Origin: Amanita rubescens | Lineage: Eukaryota; Basidiomycota; Agaricomycetes; Agaricales; Amanitaceae | NCBI GenBank assembly: GCA_015039365.1 | Contig: WION01000005.1 | Span: forward strand, 310,001-374,000 | Reading direction: 5' to 3' | Length of the DNA: 64,000 bases | In this document: piece after piece, positions 11,940 through 22,895 of the stretch | How positions within the stretch are numbered: position 1 is the stretch's first letter | How the letters are laid out: every line of letters begins with the position of its first letter | Notes under the pieces: generated by a model | The model's input: only the letters and a program-made list of their open reading frames with translations | Database searches by the model: none | What the model was told of the DNA's origin: nothing | Made by a program: the position numbers and the translations under genes

Positions 11940-13591
11940 ATGGATACCTATGATTGCGTTGTCGTGGGTTCGGGTCATGCGGGGAGTTGTGCTGCTCTCT
12001 CTGCAAGCGAATCGGGTTGTAAAAAAGGCAAGTCCTAAAGGTACTTCTCTCTTGATCTGTATGACCGATACGCATCTATCCTTCAGTTTTATTAGTAGAC
12101 AAATGTCCATTAGAGTGGGTAGGTGGCAATGGTTACTTCACAGCCGGCGCGCATAGAACAGTTCACGCTGGCCTCGCTGATCTTATCCCTCTACTCCATA
12201 ATCCCCCCAATCATGAACAAGCCAGCAAGATTGACATTACTCCTTACACATGCGATGACTTTAGATCAGACATCATGCGGCTGAGCAAAGGCAAATCCGA
12301 CTCTGCCTTGGTTGGCGCCGTTGTGAATGATTCGCGTGCGGCTATTGAATGGCTGGCGAAGAAGGTCGGCGTGCCCTTCTGTCTTTCATTCAACAGACAG
12401 GCGTATCAAGTAGGCGGCAGACAAAAATTCTGGGGAGGAGTGGCACTCAGCGTGGAGAAAGGCGGCAAGGGGCTGATCGAAGCTCATCAACAGGCGCTGG
12501 CCAAAGCAGGTGTCATATCCTGGTTCGAAACTCCTGTAACTTCCATTATTATGCAAGACGGTGCTGTTTGTGGCGTCCGCCTTTTAAAGGATGGAATTGT
12601 CATGGAAGTCAAGGCACGCAACGTGATTCTAGCGGCGGGTGGCTTTGAGGCTAACGCAGAACTTCGCGCCCTTCATCTTGGCCGAGATTGGGAAAAAGCA
12701 AAGGTTACTGCGATATCCTCTGCGTTTCCGTAGCTAACCTTCTGAAAGTAGGTCAGGGGAACACCTTATAACACAGGGGATGGATTTGTCCTTGCCCAAG
12801 ATATAGGGGCAAAGAGGCTTGGGGATTGGACAGCTTGTCACAGTACTGTGTGGGATGCAAACACGTCGCCGGATGCTGGAAAGCGGGACTTGACAAACCA
12901 GTTCACCAAGTCAGGGTACCCGCTTGGCATCATGGTCAATATGAATGGGGAACGGTTCGTGGATGAAGGAGAGGATTATCGCAATTACACGTACGCCAAG
13001 TTTGGAAGAGCTATACTCTCCCAGCCTGATTGCTGCGCGTTCCAAATTTGGGATTCTCAGACTATAGGCAAGCTGAGGACAGAAGAATATGGAGATGACG
13101 TGGTCGAAAAGATTCTTGCTAACAGTATCGAAGAGCTGGCAGAGAAGCTAGTAGGGTATGGTTTGAGAGATACGAATGATTTCGTCTCGACCATCAGTGA
13201 ATTCAATACCGCTGTTCGGCTCCACCGAAAAGAATATTCGGTAGCGGTTTGGGACCCTTCAATCAAAGATGGACTCTCAACTCAAAGTAGCGGACATCAG
13301 CTCTCTGTCCCAAAAACGAACTGGGCTCTCCCAATTGACAAACCTCCATTTATGGCAGTCAAGGTTACCTGTGGGATTACCTTTACATTTGGGGGCCTTG
13401 CGATTGATTCCAGTACAGCTGGAGTTGAGTCCGCAGTGACAGGGAAAACTATAGATGGATTGTACTGCGTTGGTGAGATGGTGGGAGGACTATTCTATGA
13501 TAATTACCCTGGTGGGAGCGGGCTGACTGCTGGGGCTGTGTTTGGGCGTAAGGCAGGGAAGGCAGCTGCCGTGATGAGCTTATATATATAG
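11940..13591 (+). CDS. FAD-dependent oxidoreductase, fumarate reductase/tricarballylate dehydrogenase-like
   Basis: Start ATG at 11940 gives MDTYDCVVVGSGHAGSCAAL, a dinucleotide-binding GxGxxG-type motif. Two introns are seen. Removing the first (about 12041-12086) joins the opening to VLLVDKCPLEWVGGNGYFTA. Removing the second (about 12699-12750) restores VRGTPYNTGDGFVLAQDIGA. Further family marks are NVILAAGGFEAN, GYPLGIMVNMNGERFVDEGE and, at the C-terminus, GLYCVGEMVGGLFYDNYPGG followed by SGLTAGAVFGRKAG. This is the FAD_binding_2 flavoprotein family, which includes fumarate reductase, 3-ketosteroid dehydrogenase and TcuA. The DNYPGGSGLTAG segment is closest to the tricarballylate dehydrogenase-like branch. 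The substrate is not determined. No targeting sequence is visible, so it is probably cytosolic. Confidence 0.85.
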
Positions 13592-13678
13592 CTGACATGT
13601 ACGCATATAGTTGATGTGGCTGTGACGTCATTTAAACGCTCCAAGTTTGGCCAGTGGAAGACATAGCTGTACATTGCA

Positions 13679-16600
13679 ATGTCTGCACCTCCCAGGCAGC
13701 AGCACCCGGCTCTGGGCAACGCTTCTTCTTCATCTCGCCGTGCAGTCACACCTTCGAAATCTTCCCATGCAATTCGCTTCGTGACTCCCCCCACTTCACC
13801 AGCCGCTAGAACTGGTCCACCTCGCTCATTATCTTTTTCCTTGTCTCCGCCCGGTTCTCCTTCACTTCCTAAACAACTGCGCAGATATGATACAATTCAG
13901 GGACATTACGATGATGGCGACACGTCCTTCTCACCCGACCGTATGAGAGGCGTCCTAGAATGTATCGCCACTACCTCTCCTTCCCGCGACAAGAAGGGGA
14001 AGCGCCGAGAGACCACGGTCTTCGATGACAATATGCATGTGCTCCACGAGTCGCCGGGGGAGGAGAAGACAGGTTTTGACTTCAACGCGGGGCAGCATAC
14101 GGAAGCGAAAACGGACGAAGAGCTTGCAACGTCACCTAGTCACACCGAGAACGCGAAACAGAGGTCATCTACCCAGCATACAAGCTCAGGATGGGCGCGT
14201 CTCCGATCTTTGCTGCCACGGATTGTGGACAAGGAGCCCACTTCTAAGGTGCCAGATCAAGAACCAGACCATCCTCATGCCTCTGTCAACATCGCAGACG
14301 AACTCATCGGGGGTGGGCTCTGCGCCCTTATACCTGGTTTATGGTTTCAGAGGGACGAAAAAGGGCGCCGCCGCATCCCCATTCTTCTGCACAGGCTATG
14401 TATACGCATTAGTGACAGCCTTAATCCATTGCATATTCGCAAAGCCGTTTTCAGGATAGAGTGTGAGTATGCAAACGGAGCAGCGCGCTGGGTCATATAC
14501 CGTGAACTTCGCGACTTCCTCCGTCTCCATATACACTACAAGTTTACCCGGGCCAACGCGCATCATGGCACCGCCAAGTTACCAGAGTTCCCCAAATCCA
14601 GTCAGTCGCATCCGATTGCATAATATTGATTTTGCTTAATACAACCCCCAGATATACTATATTGGAAGCTCACGAAGAAAGAAGACACTCCTGTTAGCCA
14701 TGCAGAATTTGCCCGCAATCAGAGGGAGTCCTTGGAAGAATATTTGATTTGTCTCCTCCGCGCCGTGGTGAGTATACAAAAAATCCTCCGACCATCATAC
14801 AAAGTCGCGTGAATATAGATGTTTTTTCCCTCCGCAAACCACCTTGCCAACTTTCTAGAGTTGAGCACTCTCTTCATATCACTAGCTCAAACTGGCGGGA
14901 TCCAAGCGAAAGCTAGTTTCCTCAAGATTCACCCCATAGCAAGCGGCGGGGGTGGTTTTGGTCGTAAATCTGTCTCTCGGTGGGATCGGGGTGAATCCCT
15001 CTGGTGTGCGATTCGTGATAGTTATATGGTCGTGGTCGATGAACCGGGAAAGGTTAGTAGAACGCTGGTCCGTAGCTTTCAGGACTAATTGAATGCTGTA
15101 GAACGCCATTTGGGACGTTTTCCTGCTTGATCCTCACTTTGAAATACAACGGCCTAAGCGATACTACAGACAAGGACTTAATCTGTTTCATCAAGACTTT
15201 TATAGGACATCTAGCCATGTAATTGGAACACCATGTCAGCAAAAGAAGTCGCTGTTTCAGTCATTACGTCTCCAACTATCTACATTCTTTTCACACTCCA
15301 GAGGTCCTTCGAACCAGTCCGATCCGTTTCAGGAGGTCCTGGGCACATCCCCAACGCTAGCCGAAATTCCATCTACCCTTCCAACGCCAATGTTAGACCC
15401 ATCCACGCATGTAAATCCGCTGCTTAAGAAGGCGGCAGATTCAGTGGGCGATGATCGTAACGACAAGAACAAAGACAAAGGTTCCGCGGCTGATTTTTCC
15501 AGACATACATTCTACATAATCAACTCACAGATGGAGTTGAAATTACGCGCGCGCAGTGAGGTGATTTTGAATTGCTTCTCAACACATACCTAGTGGTAAT
15601 CATTCCACAGCGACAAATGTTGCAATGGATAACTGCCTTGCAAAAGGTGTCGTCTCAGTGCCAATATACGAAACATCACAGGTATGACAGTTTCGCCCCC
15701 GTCCGGTCAAATGTTGCTGCACAGTGGTTGGTTGATGGCGTACGTCGGTATTATCTTCGTGGTTCATCTACTCAAACGATGGTTAGCGGGACTACTTCTG
15801 GAATCTGTCGCGTGCCATTTTGCTCGCTAAAGAATCCATATATATCCATGATTGGTGGCTATCCCCAGGTCAGTGTCTGCCACTTGATAATAATAATAAT
15901 CTGACGAGCTATAGAATTGCAGTTGAGACGCCCGCAAAAAGAACGGTATCGTCTGGATAACTTGTTGCAACGGAAGGCCAGAGAAGGAGTCAAGATATAC
16001 GTGATTCTATAGTTAGTCGCACATATATTGGTGAACCTGGTAACTAATTCCATCTCAGCCAAGAAGTGTCCAATCGAACTACTCCAACCGACAGCAAGTA
16101 CGTTCATTCCGCCACTCAGTTGCATTTGACTGATATGTCCAGTTATGCGAAACAAACGCTGACATCCTTGCATTCCAATATCATGGTTCAACGCTCGCCC
16201 TCTCACCTCCAGACGGGCACACTCTACTGGGCGCATGTATGTTTTCCCTATTGTATTACTTTTCTCTTATGTTTACCAATGTCGATGATGAAAGCACGAG
16301 AAGTTATGTGTTATTGATCAAACAATTGCTTTTATGGGCGGTATTGACCTATGCTTTGGAAGGTAACAGTAAACGCATATCGTTTTTGGGAAATTCTGAT
16401 TGTTCTAGGTGGGATTCTCCACAACACGTCTTAATGGATGATGGTCAAGAATCCGATCGGATCTGGCAGGGTTTGTCCATGTCATACTCCAAAGTCCTGT
16501 GCTTATATGCTCCCAGGTAAAGATTATAGTAATCCGCGCCTGCGCGACTTCTATGAACTACACAAGCCTTTCGAGGAGATGTACGATCGAAGTAAAACGC

Positions 16601-19267
16601 CGAGAATGCCCTGGTTTGTCGGTTCTTATACAGCATTTATCTTATACATTGATCATGACAGGCATGACGTGGGACTGCAAATCGTAGGCCAACCAGCCCG
16701 TGACTTAGCTCGGCACTTCATTCAGCGGTAGGCATTTATAGGTGCATTTTGGCGTTTTCTGAGCTAACGAGATGCGGAAATAAGGTGGAACTGGCTACTC
16801 AGAATCAAGGTAGGCTCCTCATGTCTCCCCTGACGTAAGAAATGACTGGGTTGTCAGAATCATTCTCGTAGATTTCCATGCTTGTTGCCACCGCCAGAGT
16901 TTAGAGAGACTGAACTCGCTCAAATGGGACTAACGGGCACCTGTGAATTGCAAATATGCCGATCTGTGGGTCCGTGGTCACTGGGCACTCTTGGGCACGT
17001 CGAACAATCCATACAAAATGCTTATGTCCAAGGTGAGTGCAGCCAGTGTGCTTGGCATCATTACCGACCCCGTTTTAGCAATTCAAAATTCCGAACATTT
17101 CGTATATATCGAGAACCAATTCTTCATCACGTCGTAAGATCATGTTCATCATAATTCAACTATTGCTTTTATCCCTTCTAGAACTATCATAAACGAGACT
17201 AAGGTTGAAAACAAGATTGGAGATGCGTTGTTTAATCGCATAATGCGTGCATATAAAGACGATCAACCCTGGAAATGTTGCATTGTCATACCCCTTCTTC
17301 CAGGCTTCACCTTCCCAGTCGACCACGCTGATGCTAGCGCGGTAAGCCTAGTCTTGACAGGACCTGCAACTATCGTCTTAGTGGAGATAGCTTCGTATTA
17401 TTCTAGATTGCCAAACTCGTAGTTTGTGCAGGGGAGAACATTCAATCTTCTCCCGATTGAGAAAAGAGCGCATAGATGTGAGGATCAAATTTGATAGCCC
17501 AGGAAAGAATTAAATCTCTCTTCAGCCGGACAAATTTATTTCCATTCTTTCTCTTCGCAACTGGGGCAAAAGGCGAGACAATACGTTAATGACTGAGCAG
17601 GTAAGTGATTGTCTTTCAGTCTTTGGCGTACAGAACGTCGCCCACAATGCACAGGTGTATATACACGCTAAAGTCTGTATTGTGGACGACCGCCTTGCCA
17701 TCATTGGGAGCGCAAATATAAACGAGCGTTCCCAACGCGGTGAGCGGGATTCGGAATTAGCTGCCATTATCAAGGACACAGATTTAGTTGACGGGTACGC
17801 CGCTTTGTCCACGTTGTGATACTCTGCTGATCTTCTGTTGCAGCATGATGGCTGGGAAGCGATTCAAAGTCGGACGATTTGCACATTCCCTGCGACTGCG
17901 CTTGATGCGAGAGCATCTTGGGATGGACGTGGACGCATTGTCTGAAGATGTCTCTACAAGCAGCGAACCCTCAACGATTCAAAAACCTCGGAATCCGAAT
18001 GTTGAGCAAGAAAACGTTATGAGAGGGAATGCAACTCGTTTTGGAGGTAGTAATTCAGACAGCAGACCCGCTTCTACGATAAACGAAGTGCGAGATGGTA
18101 GTGACCAAGGTGACTCGATTGATCGTTCATGAATCCATCTGACGAAGGCAAATGTAGAGGAATCATCTACCCAGAGATCCAAACTCCTGCGTTTGTTGAG
18201 ACCCAAGCGCAGCACCCCTACTCACAGGCGTAAAAAGTCTGCAAGTGAAGAACGGAAAGACTTTAGCGAGAAAAGAGCAGAAGTCATTAGTTTAGCAGAT
18301 TCTCCGCTGTCAAGCCCAGATAAGGAAATTGCCTCGTACAAAGATGGGAAAAGCAGTGGAAGTCTCAAGGGCAACAGTATCAATGACGCGTCTGTAGAAG
18401 GTAACACAGGAAATGCTGCTCACGTGAATGGAATTTTGGTGGAGGAACACCTCGGTGCGTCCAGAAGCGACTACACTGTCGAGGGATCGACATTGAGGGC
18501 ACGATCACCCATTCGAGGAGGTTTATACAAATCCAGGAGCAAGATTTGGGCTGTACCGACTAGTAGACCACAAGTTGATCCCGATATTTTTGAGGATCCT
18601 TTAGCGGATGCATTCTGGAAGGATGTGTGGCTGGCTAGCGCTGAACACAACGTATGTATTCATTGTCCTTTATACATCTAACAACTTAAGTTGAGATACA
18701 GACCCGGATCTATCGCAAAGTGTTTCATGCTGTGCCTGACGACACGGTTGCGACGTGGAAACAGTATAAGGACTTCATATTGCACCATGCACGTATGAAT
18801 AGGACGGTGCATTAAACTCTCATGGTGTTATTATAAAAGTTTGACCATTATTTTAGGTCAAGGATGGTTTCTCGAGTGGAAGAACATCACGAGCTAGTGT
18901 GGTAGACATTTTTAGCAACGAGTCATCGGCGACGCGACATGAACCTGTTTCTGCAGAGAAAAATGGGTCGGCGAAAAATGGAGAGTTCCTTGATTTACCT
19001 CAAGGTTCTCCTACTCAGGCTACAGTACCACTGGCTCCCATCGCAGACCAGAAACCTCGCAAGCCGATGAAAGGACTGGAACCATTCAGTGAAGCGGATT
19101 TTGCAGAAATGGAAGCTTTGCTAGACGAATTGAATGGTCATTTGGGTCCGTATTTTATTAGCAATGCGGCGACAACGCCATTAACGATGCATACAGTGGT
19201 TTATCCTTCGAAATTTTTGGAAGGAGAGGTTGGGTCTGACAATCTCCTTTTCCCTGCAGACAGGTGA
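13679..19267 (+). CDS. PLD1: Phospholipase D (PX-PH-HKD type, Pld1/Spo14-like)
   Basis: This long multi-exon gene encodes PLD, which hydrolyses phosphatidylcholine to phosphatidic acid. The N-terminal 200 residues are Ser/Pro-rich and disordered. A PX-like region follows ([20 protein letters not shown], near 14450), then a PH domain ([15 protein letters not shown], near 15030). Splicing at 16230/16313 and 16363/16410 restores HKD motif 1, [19 protein letters not shown], followed by [16 protein letters not shown]. The second half has [35 protein letters not shown] and HKD motif 2, [20 protein letters not shown] followed by [11 protein letters not shown]. Both catalytic H, K and D sets are intact. 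The C-terminal 400 residues are low complexity apart from conserved ends such as [22 protein letters not shown] and PH domains direct it to phosphoinositide membranes. Confidence 0.92.
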
Positions 19268-19473
19268 GCAGCATTGTCGGTCATTGTTTCTGGATAGTCA
19301 GTTGACGTCCACCGCGAAGGATGTTACCCCTGCCTATCTATAACTGATGGAGTAGTGTAATTTTATAAGACGTTTCGAGGCAATCATTTGGCGTAGTCGC
19401 GAAGCTTATATATGATAATAATAATATTACATTGGGCACTGTCACGTCATACGCTCGCTACTCACAACTTTCT

Positions 19474-21722
19474 AATGGCACCAAAGCAGGTCGATAAACC
19501 TGTTGCGAGCGCCGTTATTCCGGTGGAATTGAAGAAGCTTACTGTTCCCCAACTCAAGGTCCTTTGCAAGGAGAAAGGCTTAACCGGATATTCGAAGCTG
19601 ACGAAAGATGTCATCATCCTCAAGCTATCACCATTTTACCCTACCCATATTCAACATGAAAATACTACACCAGGTGAAGGAACTCTTCAGACCAGCGGCT
19701 CGTCATGCACTGTTCGACCGACACCTATCCCCGGGAATCTAGCGAGGAATGCCAACAATACCAATATTTCTTCGGTAGCAGCACCGGCGACAATGAATGG
19801 GCCAGCTAGACCCACTGTCTCTTCAGGCGCTAGCGATAGGACTGAGCAGCATATAACCACGCCTATCCCGGCATCTGGCAAGAATAAGAGAATCGCTTCC
19901 GGTGGGCGTATACCTGGGACAGAAGTTTGTTTGAACAGCATAGTGGAACCTGGAATTCAAGACATACCCAGGCAAACCAACGGCAAGCGTGTCCTGCCCA
20001 AGGATACAGCAAATGGTAATCCAAGGACAAAGGTTCCGCGTGTCCTCGGCGGGAACCAACCGCCTTCACATCTGCAGAGCAAAGCAACGTTCAAGGTTCC
20101 TGCCCCTCCTCCTGCGAAGGTGGACAATGCTGCCGACCAACAAGCTAGCCTTCAGCAAGCAGTCAATTCAATCGCGCCTGCGAGCCAGATTCTTAATGGC
20201 GCCGTTGGACCGACCTCGACGAAACGATTCAAACCGTTGGTTGCAGCTAACGGTACCAAAGACGCTGTGGGCAGCAAGAGCACTTCCAAGAAAACGTCTA
20301 TTGCCATGCCAAATACGGCCGAAGATCAATTCGCGACTCGGTCTAGATTGGATTTTCCTGTCGAGCGCGATATCAGCCTAAAGCAGATCATGCTTCCCCC
20401 GTCTATTGCTGGAAGAAAGCAAGCACAAAAGTTTGCAATTATCCTGAGTGGAATCTCGCGTACAGAGCTCGTCAATTGTAGTCTTGCGTCTAAAACTCTT
20501 CGATATTCAGGTTAGTCGAGTGACCTGGGTCTACGTGATTATCAATAGGCTTCTTCCTTGTCGTCATTAGCTCATCTGTCTGCTTATCATCGCTTGCGAC
20601 GCGATTTTCCTGGTAAACGGACGGAATCTGTACTTTCGCAATATAATCAGAACGTGACGGACGCGTGGCCGTACTTGCTTCAACGTCAACGAGAGGTGTC
20701 GGTTCGGAAAAGGATCTACGAGGAGTCATTCTTGGGCAAAGCAGTTGGGGATTGGTATGTTCTAAGCGAAGGTTTATGGGCCAGCCCAGACGACCCGAAG
20801 CAAGCAGCCGTCGCGGTCAGGTCAGTAATTGGACAGGTGTTGACACTGCTCGTTGAATCGAATCATGGCAGGTTCATTATGACGCGGTTTTATTTTTTGA
20901 TTTCTGTCCAAGGAATGAACCACCCTGCCGCCCGGCGTCAACATATCGTCACCGACTGCAGCGAGGTAGTCAAAGACGAAATATGGGTGGTGACAATATG
21001 TTCCCAAGGTGTGCGAGAAGAATATTATGTTCTGGAGCCTACGTGTGAAGTCATTGGGTGTCAAGATAGCACCCCTATCCAAGCGCACAGGTTGCAACCG
21101 AGAGTAGATTGGTCTTCATACATTTCTCAGCAAACTTCTGGGGATGCAGGAATTTCTTTATTCGAGCGCCTCAGGTGGCCTAACCGAGAAGAATACGAAA
21201 AAGGGATAAGCAAACATTGGTTGAACAAGATGCGTGAGGAAGGTCAAGTAGGCAAAGTAAAGGTAGCAGTTGCCCGGAAATACATATTAGCTTGCGTTGT
21301 CGCAAACAGGTACAGTTCATAGACATTCGGGTGCCATTAACGTCCTGAAGCAACATAGTATCAGCGGAAAATGGATGTCCTCCGTAGAAATGGCCCAAGA
21401 GTATGCAGGATTGCCGAGTAACGGGATGGAAAAAAGGAAAGCCAGAAAAGATGTCCAGCTCTACGTTCCAGAGTAAGAATTGCGTTGAACCGCCAAAAGT
21501 AGAAATCCTAATCCGGATAGACATCATCATGTGGAAAGCATTCACTTTACCAGTGCAAAGGGCCTACCACTTCATGAAGCACTAGCAGTTATTCAGACAC
21601 CTGGAAGGGAGTATTTCATCTTGAGAGATAATGGTATGCAGGTCGGATGCGAGGAAGAAGGTGTTGGTAGCGTCTGGATGTCGATCCTGCGGTGCCGAAG
21701 TGACGGGGTTGCATGCGTGTAG
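19474..21722 (+). CDS. SAP-domain protein of unknown function
   Basis: ATG at 19474 gives MAPKQVDKPV, then a SAP motif near residues 18-52 (VELKKLTVPQLKVLCKEKGL then TGYSKLTKDVIILKL). SAP motifs bind DNA at AT-rich or structured sites, which suggests a chromosomal protein. Residues 55-300 are low complexity (Pro, Thr, Asn rich). A conserved-looking C-terminal domain follows: AQKFAIILSGISRTELVNCS, spliced to AHLSAYHRLRRDFPGKRTES and WPYLLQRQREVSVRKRIYEE, then a region with HIVTDCSEVVKDEIWVVTIC. The end, after further introns, is REYFILRDNGMQVGCEEEGV and a stop at 21722. I do not recognise this domain as a named enzyme. Nuclear location is inferred from the SAP motif. The next gene starts 64 bp downstream on the same strand. 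Confidence 0.75.
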
Positions 21723-21786
21723 TCACAGTGTGACAGAAAGCTCATTAACTTGAATGTAGTCTAGTACTTCAAGCTTCAAGCCCGAC

Positions 21787-22807
21787 ATGGCAATTGTGGA
21801 AGACAACGAAAACGAGCTTACGCGTCTTTGGTCATTGATTCAGGACCTCAGCAAGCAGCTGAATCAGAACCGTAGTTTGTCAGTGTCCCTAGTCACGCAG
21901 ACGGGAGATGTCAAGGTAGTTGCTCCGTCTGTATAGTATAAAAATTTTACGCTGACTGATGCTCTGCGGAGTAGAACCAAGCTATTCACGCTCAGACTGG
22001 CTTTGTCCTACGCCGGTTCGTCTCCTTTATTATTAGGGAATGAATGCATGTAATCGAGCGAATCGTAGATTCAACACGGATAAAAGTCAAGGTTGGATTT
22101 CGTTTTGACACATGCCATTTTGTCAGCTTAGCGATTCTGTCGGGCAGAAGAGTACAATGCAGAATTGGAGCGTATGAATTCCACGATCATGGCGGAAAAC
22201 CAAAGTCTACAGAACTGATAACAAACAGTTAAGCGCATTGATCAAGGAATATGAACAGACACTGGAGTCCATAATGAGTTGAGTGAAACGTGTATGAATG
22301 CAGAAGCTTAGATCATTTACCCCGTCCTTCCTGTCAAGGTACATTCCGAAACCGTGCCGTAGGTGATAAAGTGGGTGATTCGAGAATTTTACCCTGAACT
22401 TCTTTTTTTTTTAGCGTGACGTGCAAGAGCGTGAGCTATCTCTAATTCGCGAATATGAGACGAAACTGCTGGGACTAGAAGATGAGAATTCTGGACAGGA
22501 GTTGAGACAGCACACAGAAACGTCGGAGTCTCTGCGTCGGATCGCGAATTTGTTGCGACAGCTGTTGCGGACTCAAGGAGGGGAGGAAGGAATAGGAGGG
22601 GAAATGGAGGAAGTAGAGGATGAGGAGGAGGAAGAGTGGGGCGCGTGGAAAACGGTCGGACAAGGATCCGCGGATTACGGGCTGGAAAGGGAGATTGAGT
22701 TGGCACGGCTTGAAAAAGAAAACGAGGAACTTAAGCGAATGATGGGTCTTCTTCCGGTTCAACTGAGGTTGGAATCTCAACGGATGGCAAGTGGACTGCG
22801 GGGCTAG
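21787..22807 (+). CDS. SIKE/FGFR1OP2-like coiled-coil protein (STRIPAK subunit), apparent +1 frameshift
   Basis: Start ATG at 21787 gives MAIVEDNENELTRLWSLIQD. Short introns join NQAIHAQTGFVLRR, FNTDKSQ and EEYNAELERMNSTIMAENQS. The frame then meets TGA at 22216-22218, directly after LQN. The continuation DNKQLSALIKEYEQTLESIM lies one base out of phase (+1). Downstream exons give TFRNRA and RDVQERELSLIREYETKLLG, an acidic run and a last helix RLEKENEELKRMMGLLPVQL. The order (N-terminal helices, EYEQTLESIMS, C-terminal ENEELKRMMG) matches the SIKE/FGFR1OP2 family, whose fungal members (SCI1 of Sordaria) belong to STRIPAK, a PP2A complex controlling cell fusion and development. The break may be a base-call error, a real recoding site or a 34-nt intron. 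Without it the protein would be complete. Confidence 0.78.
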
Positions 22808-22895
22808 AGTATTAGTATAATATAATGAGTCTGATGGCGTCCCTTACACATCATCGCATCTTCAACTTGTAACCCATACGACGCAGGGCGTACAT

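Noticed and set aside
13679..19267. Two separate genes instead of one PLD
   Set aside because: PX, PH, HKD1, HKD2 and the C-terminal conserved block appear in family order on one strand with consistent splice sites, so one gene is simpler.
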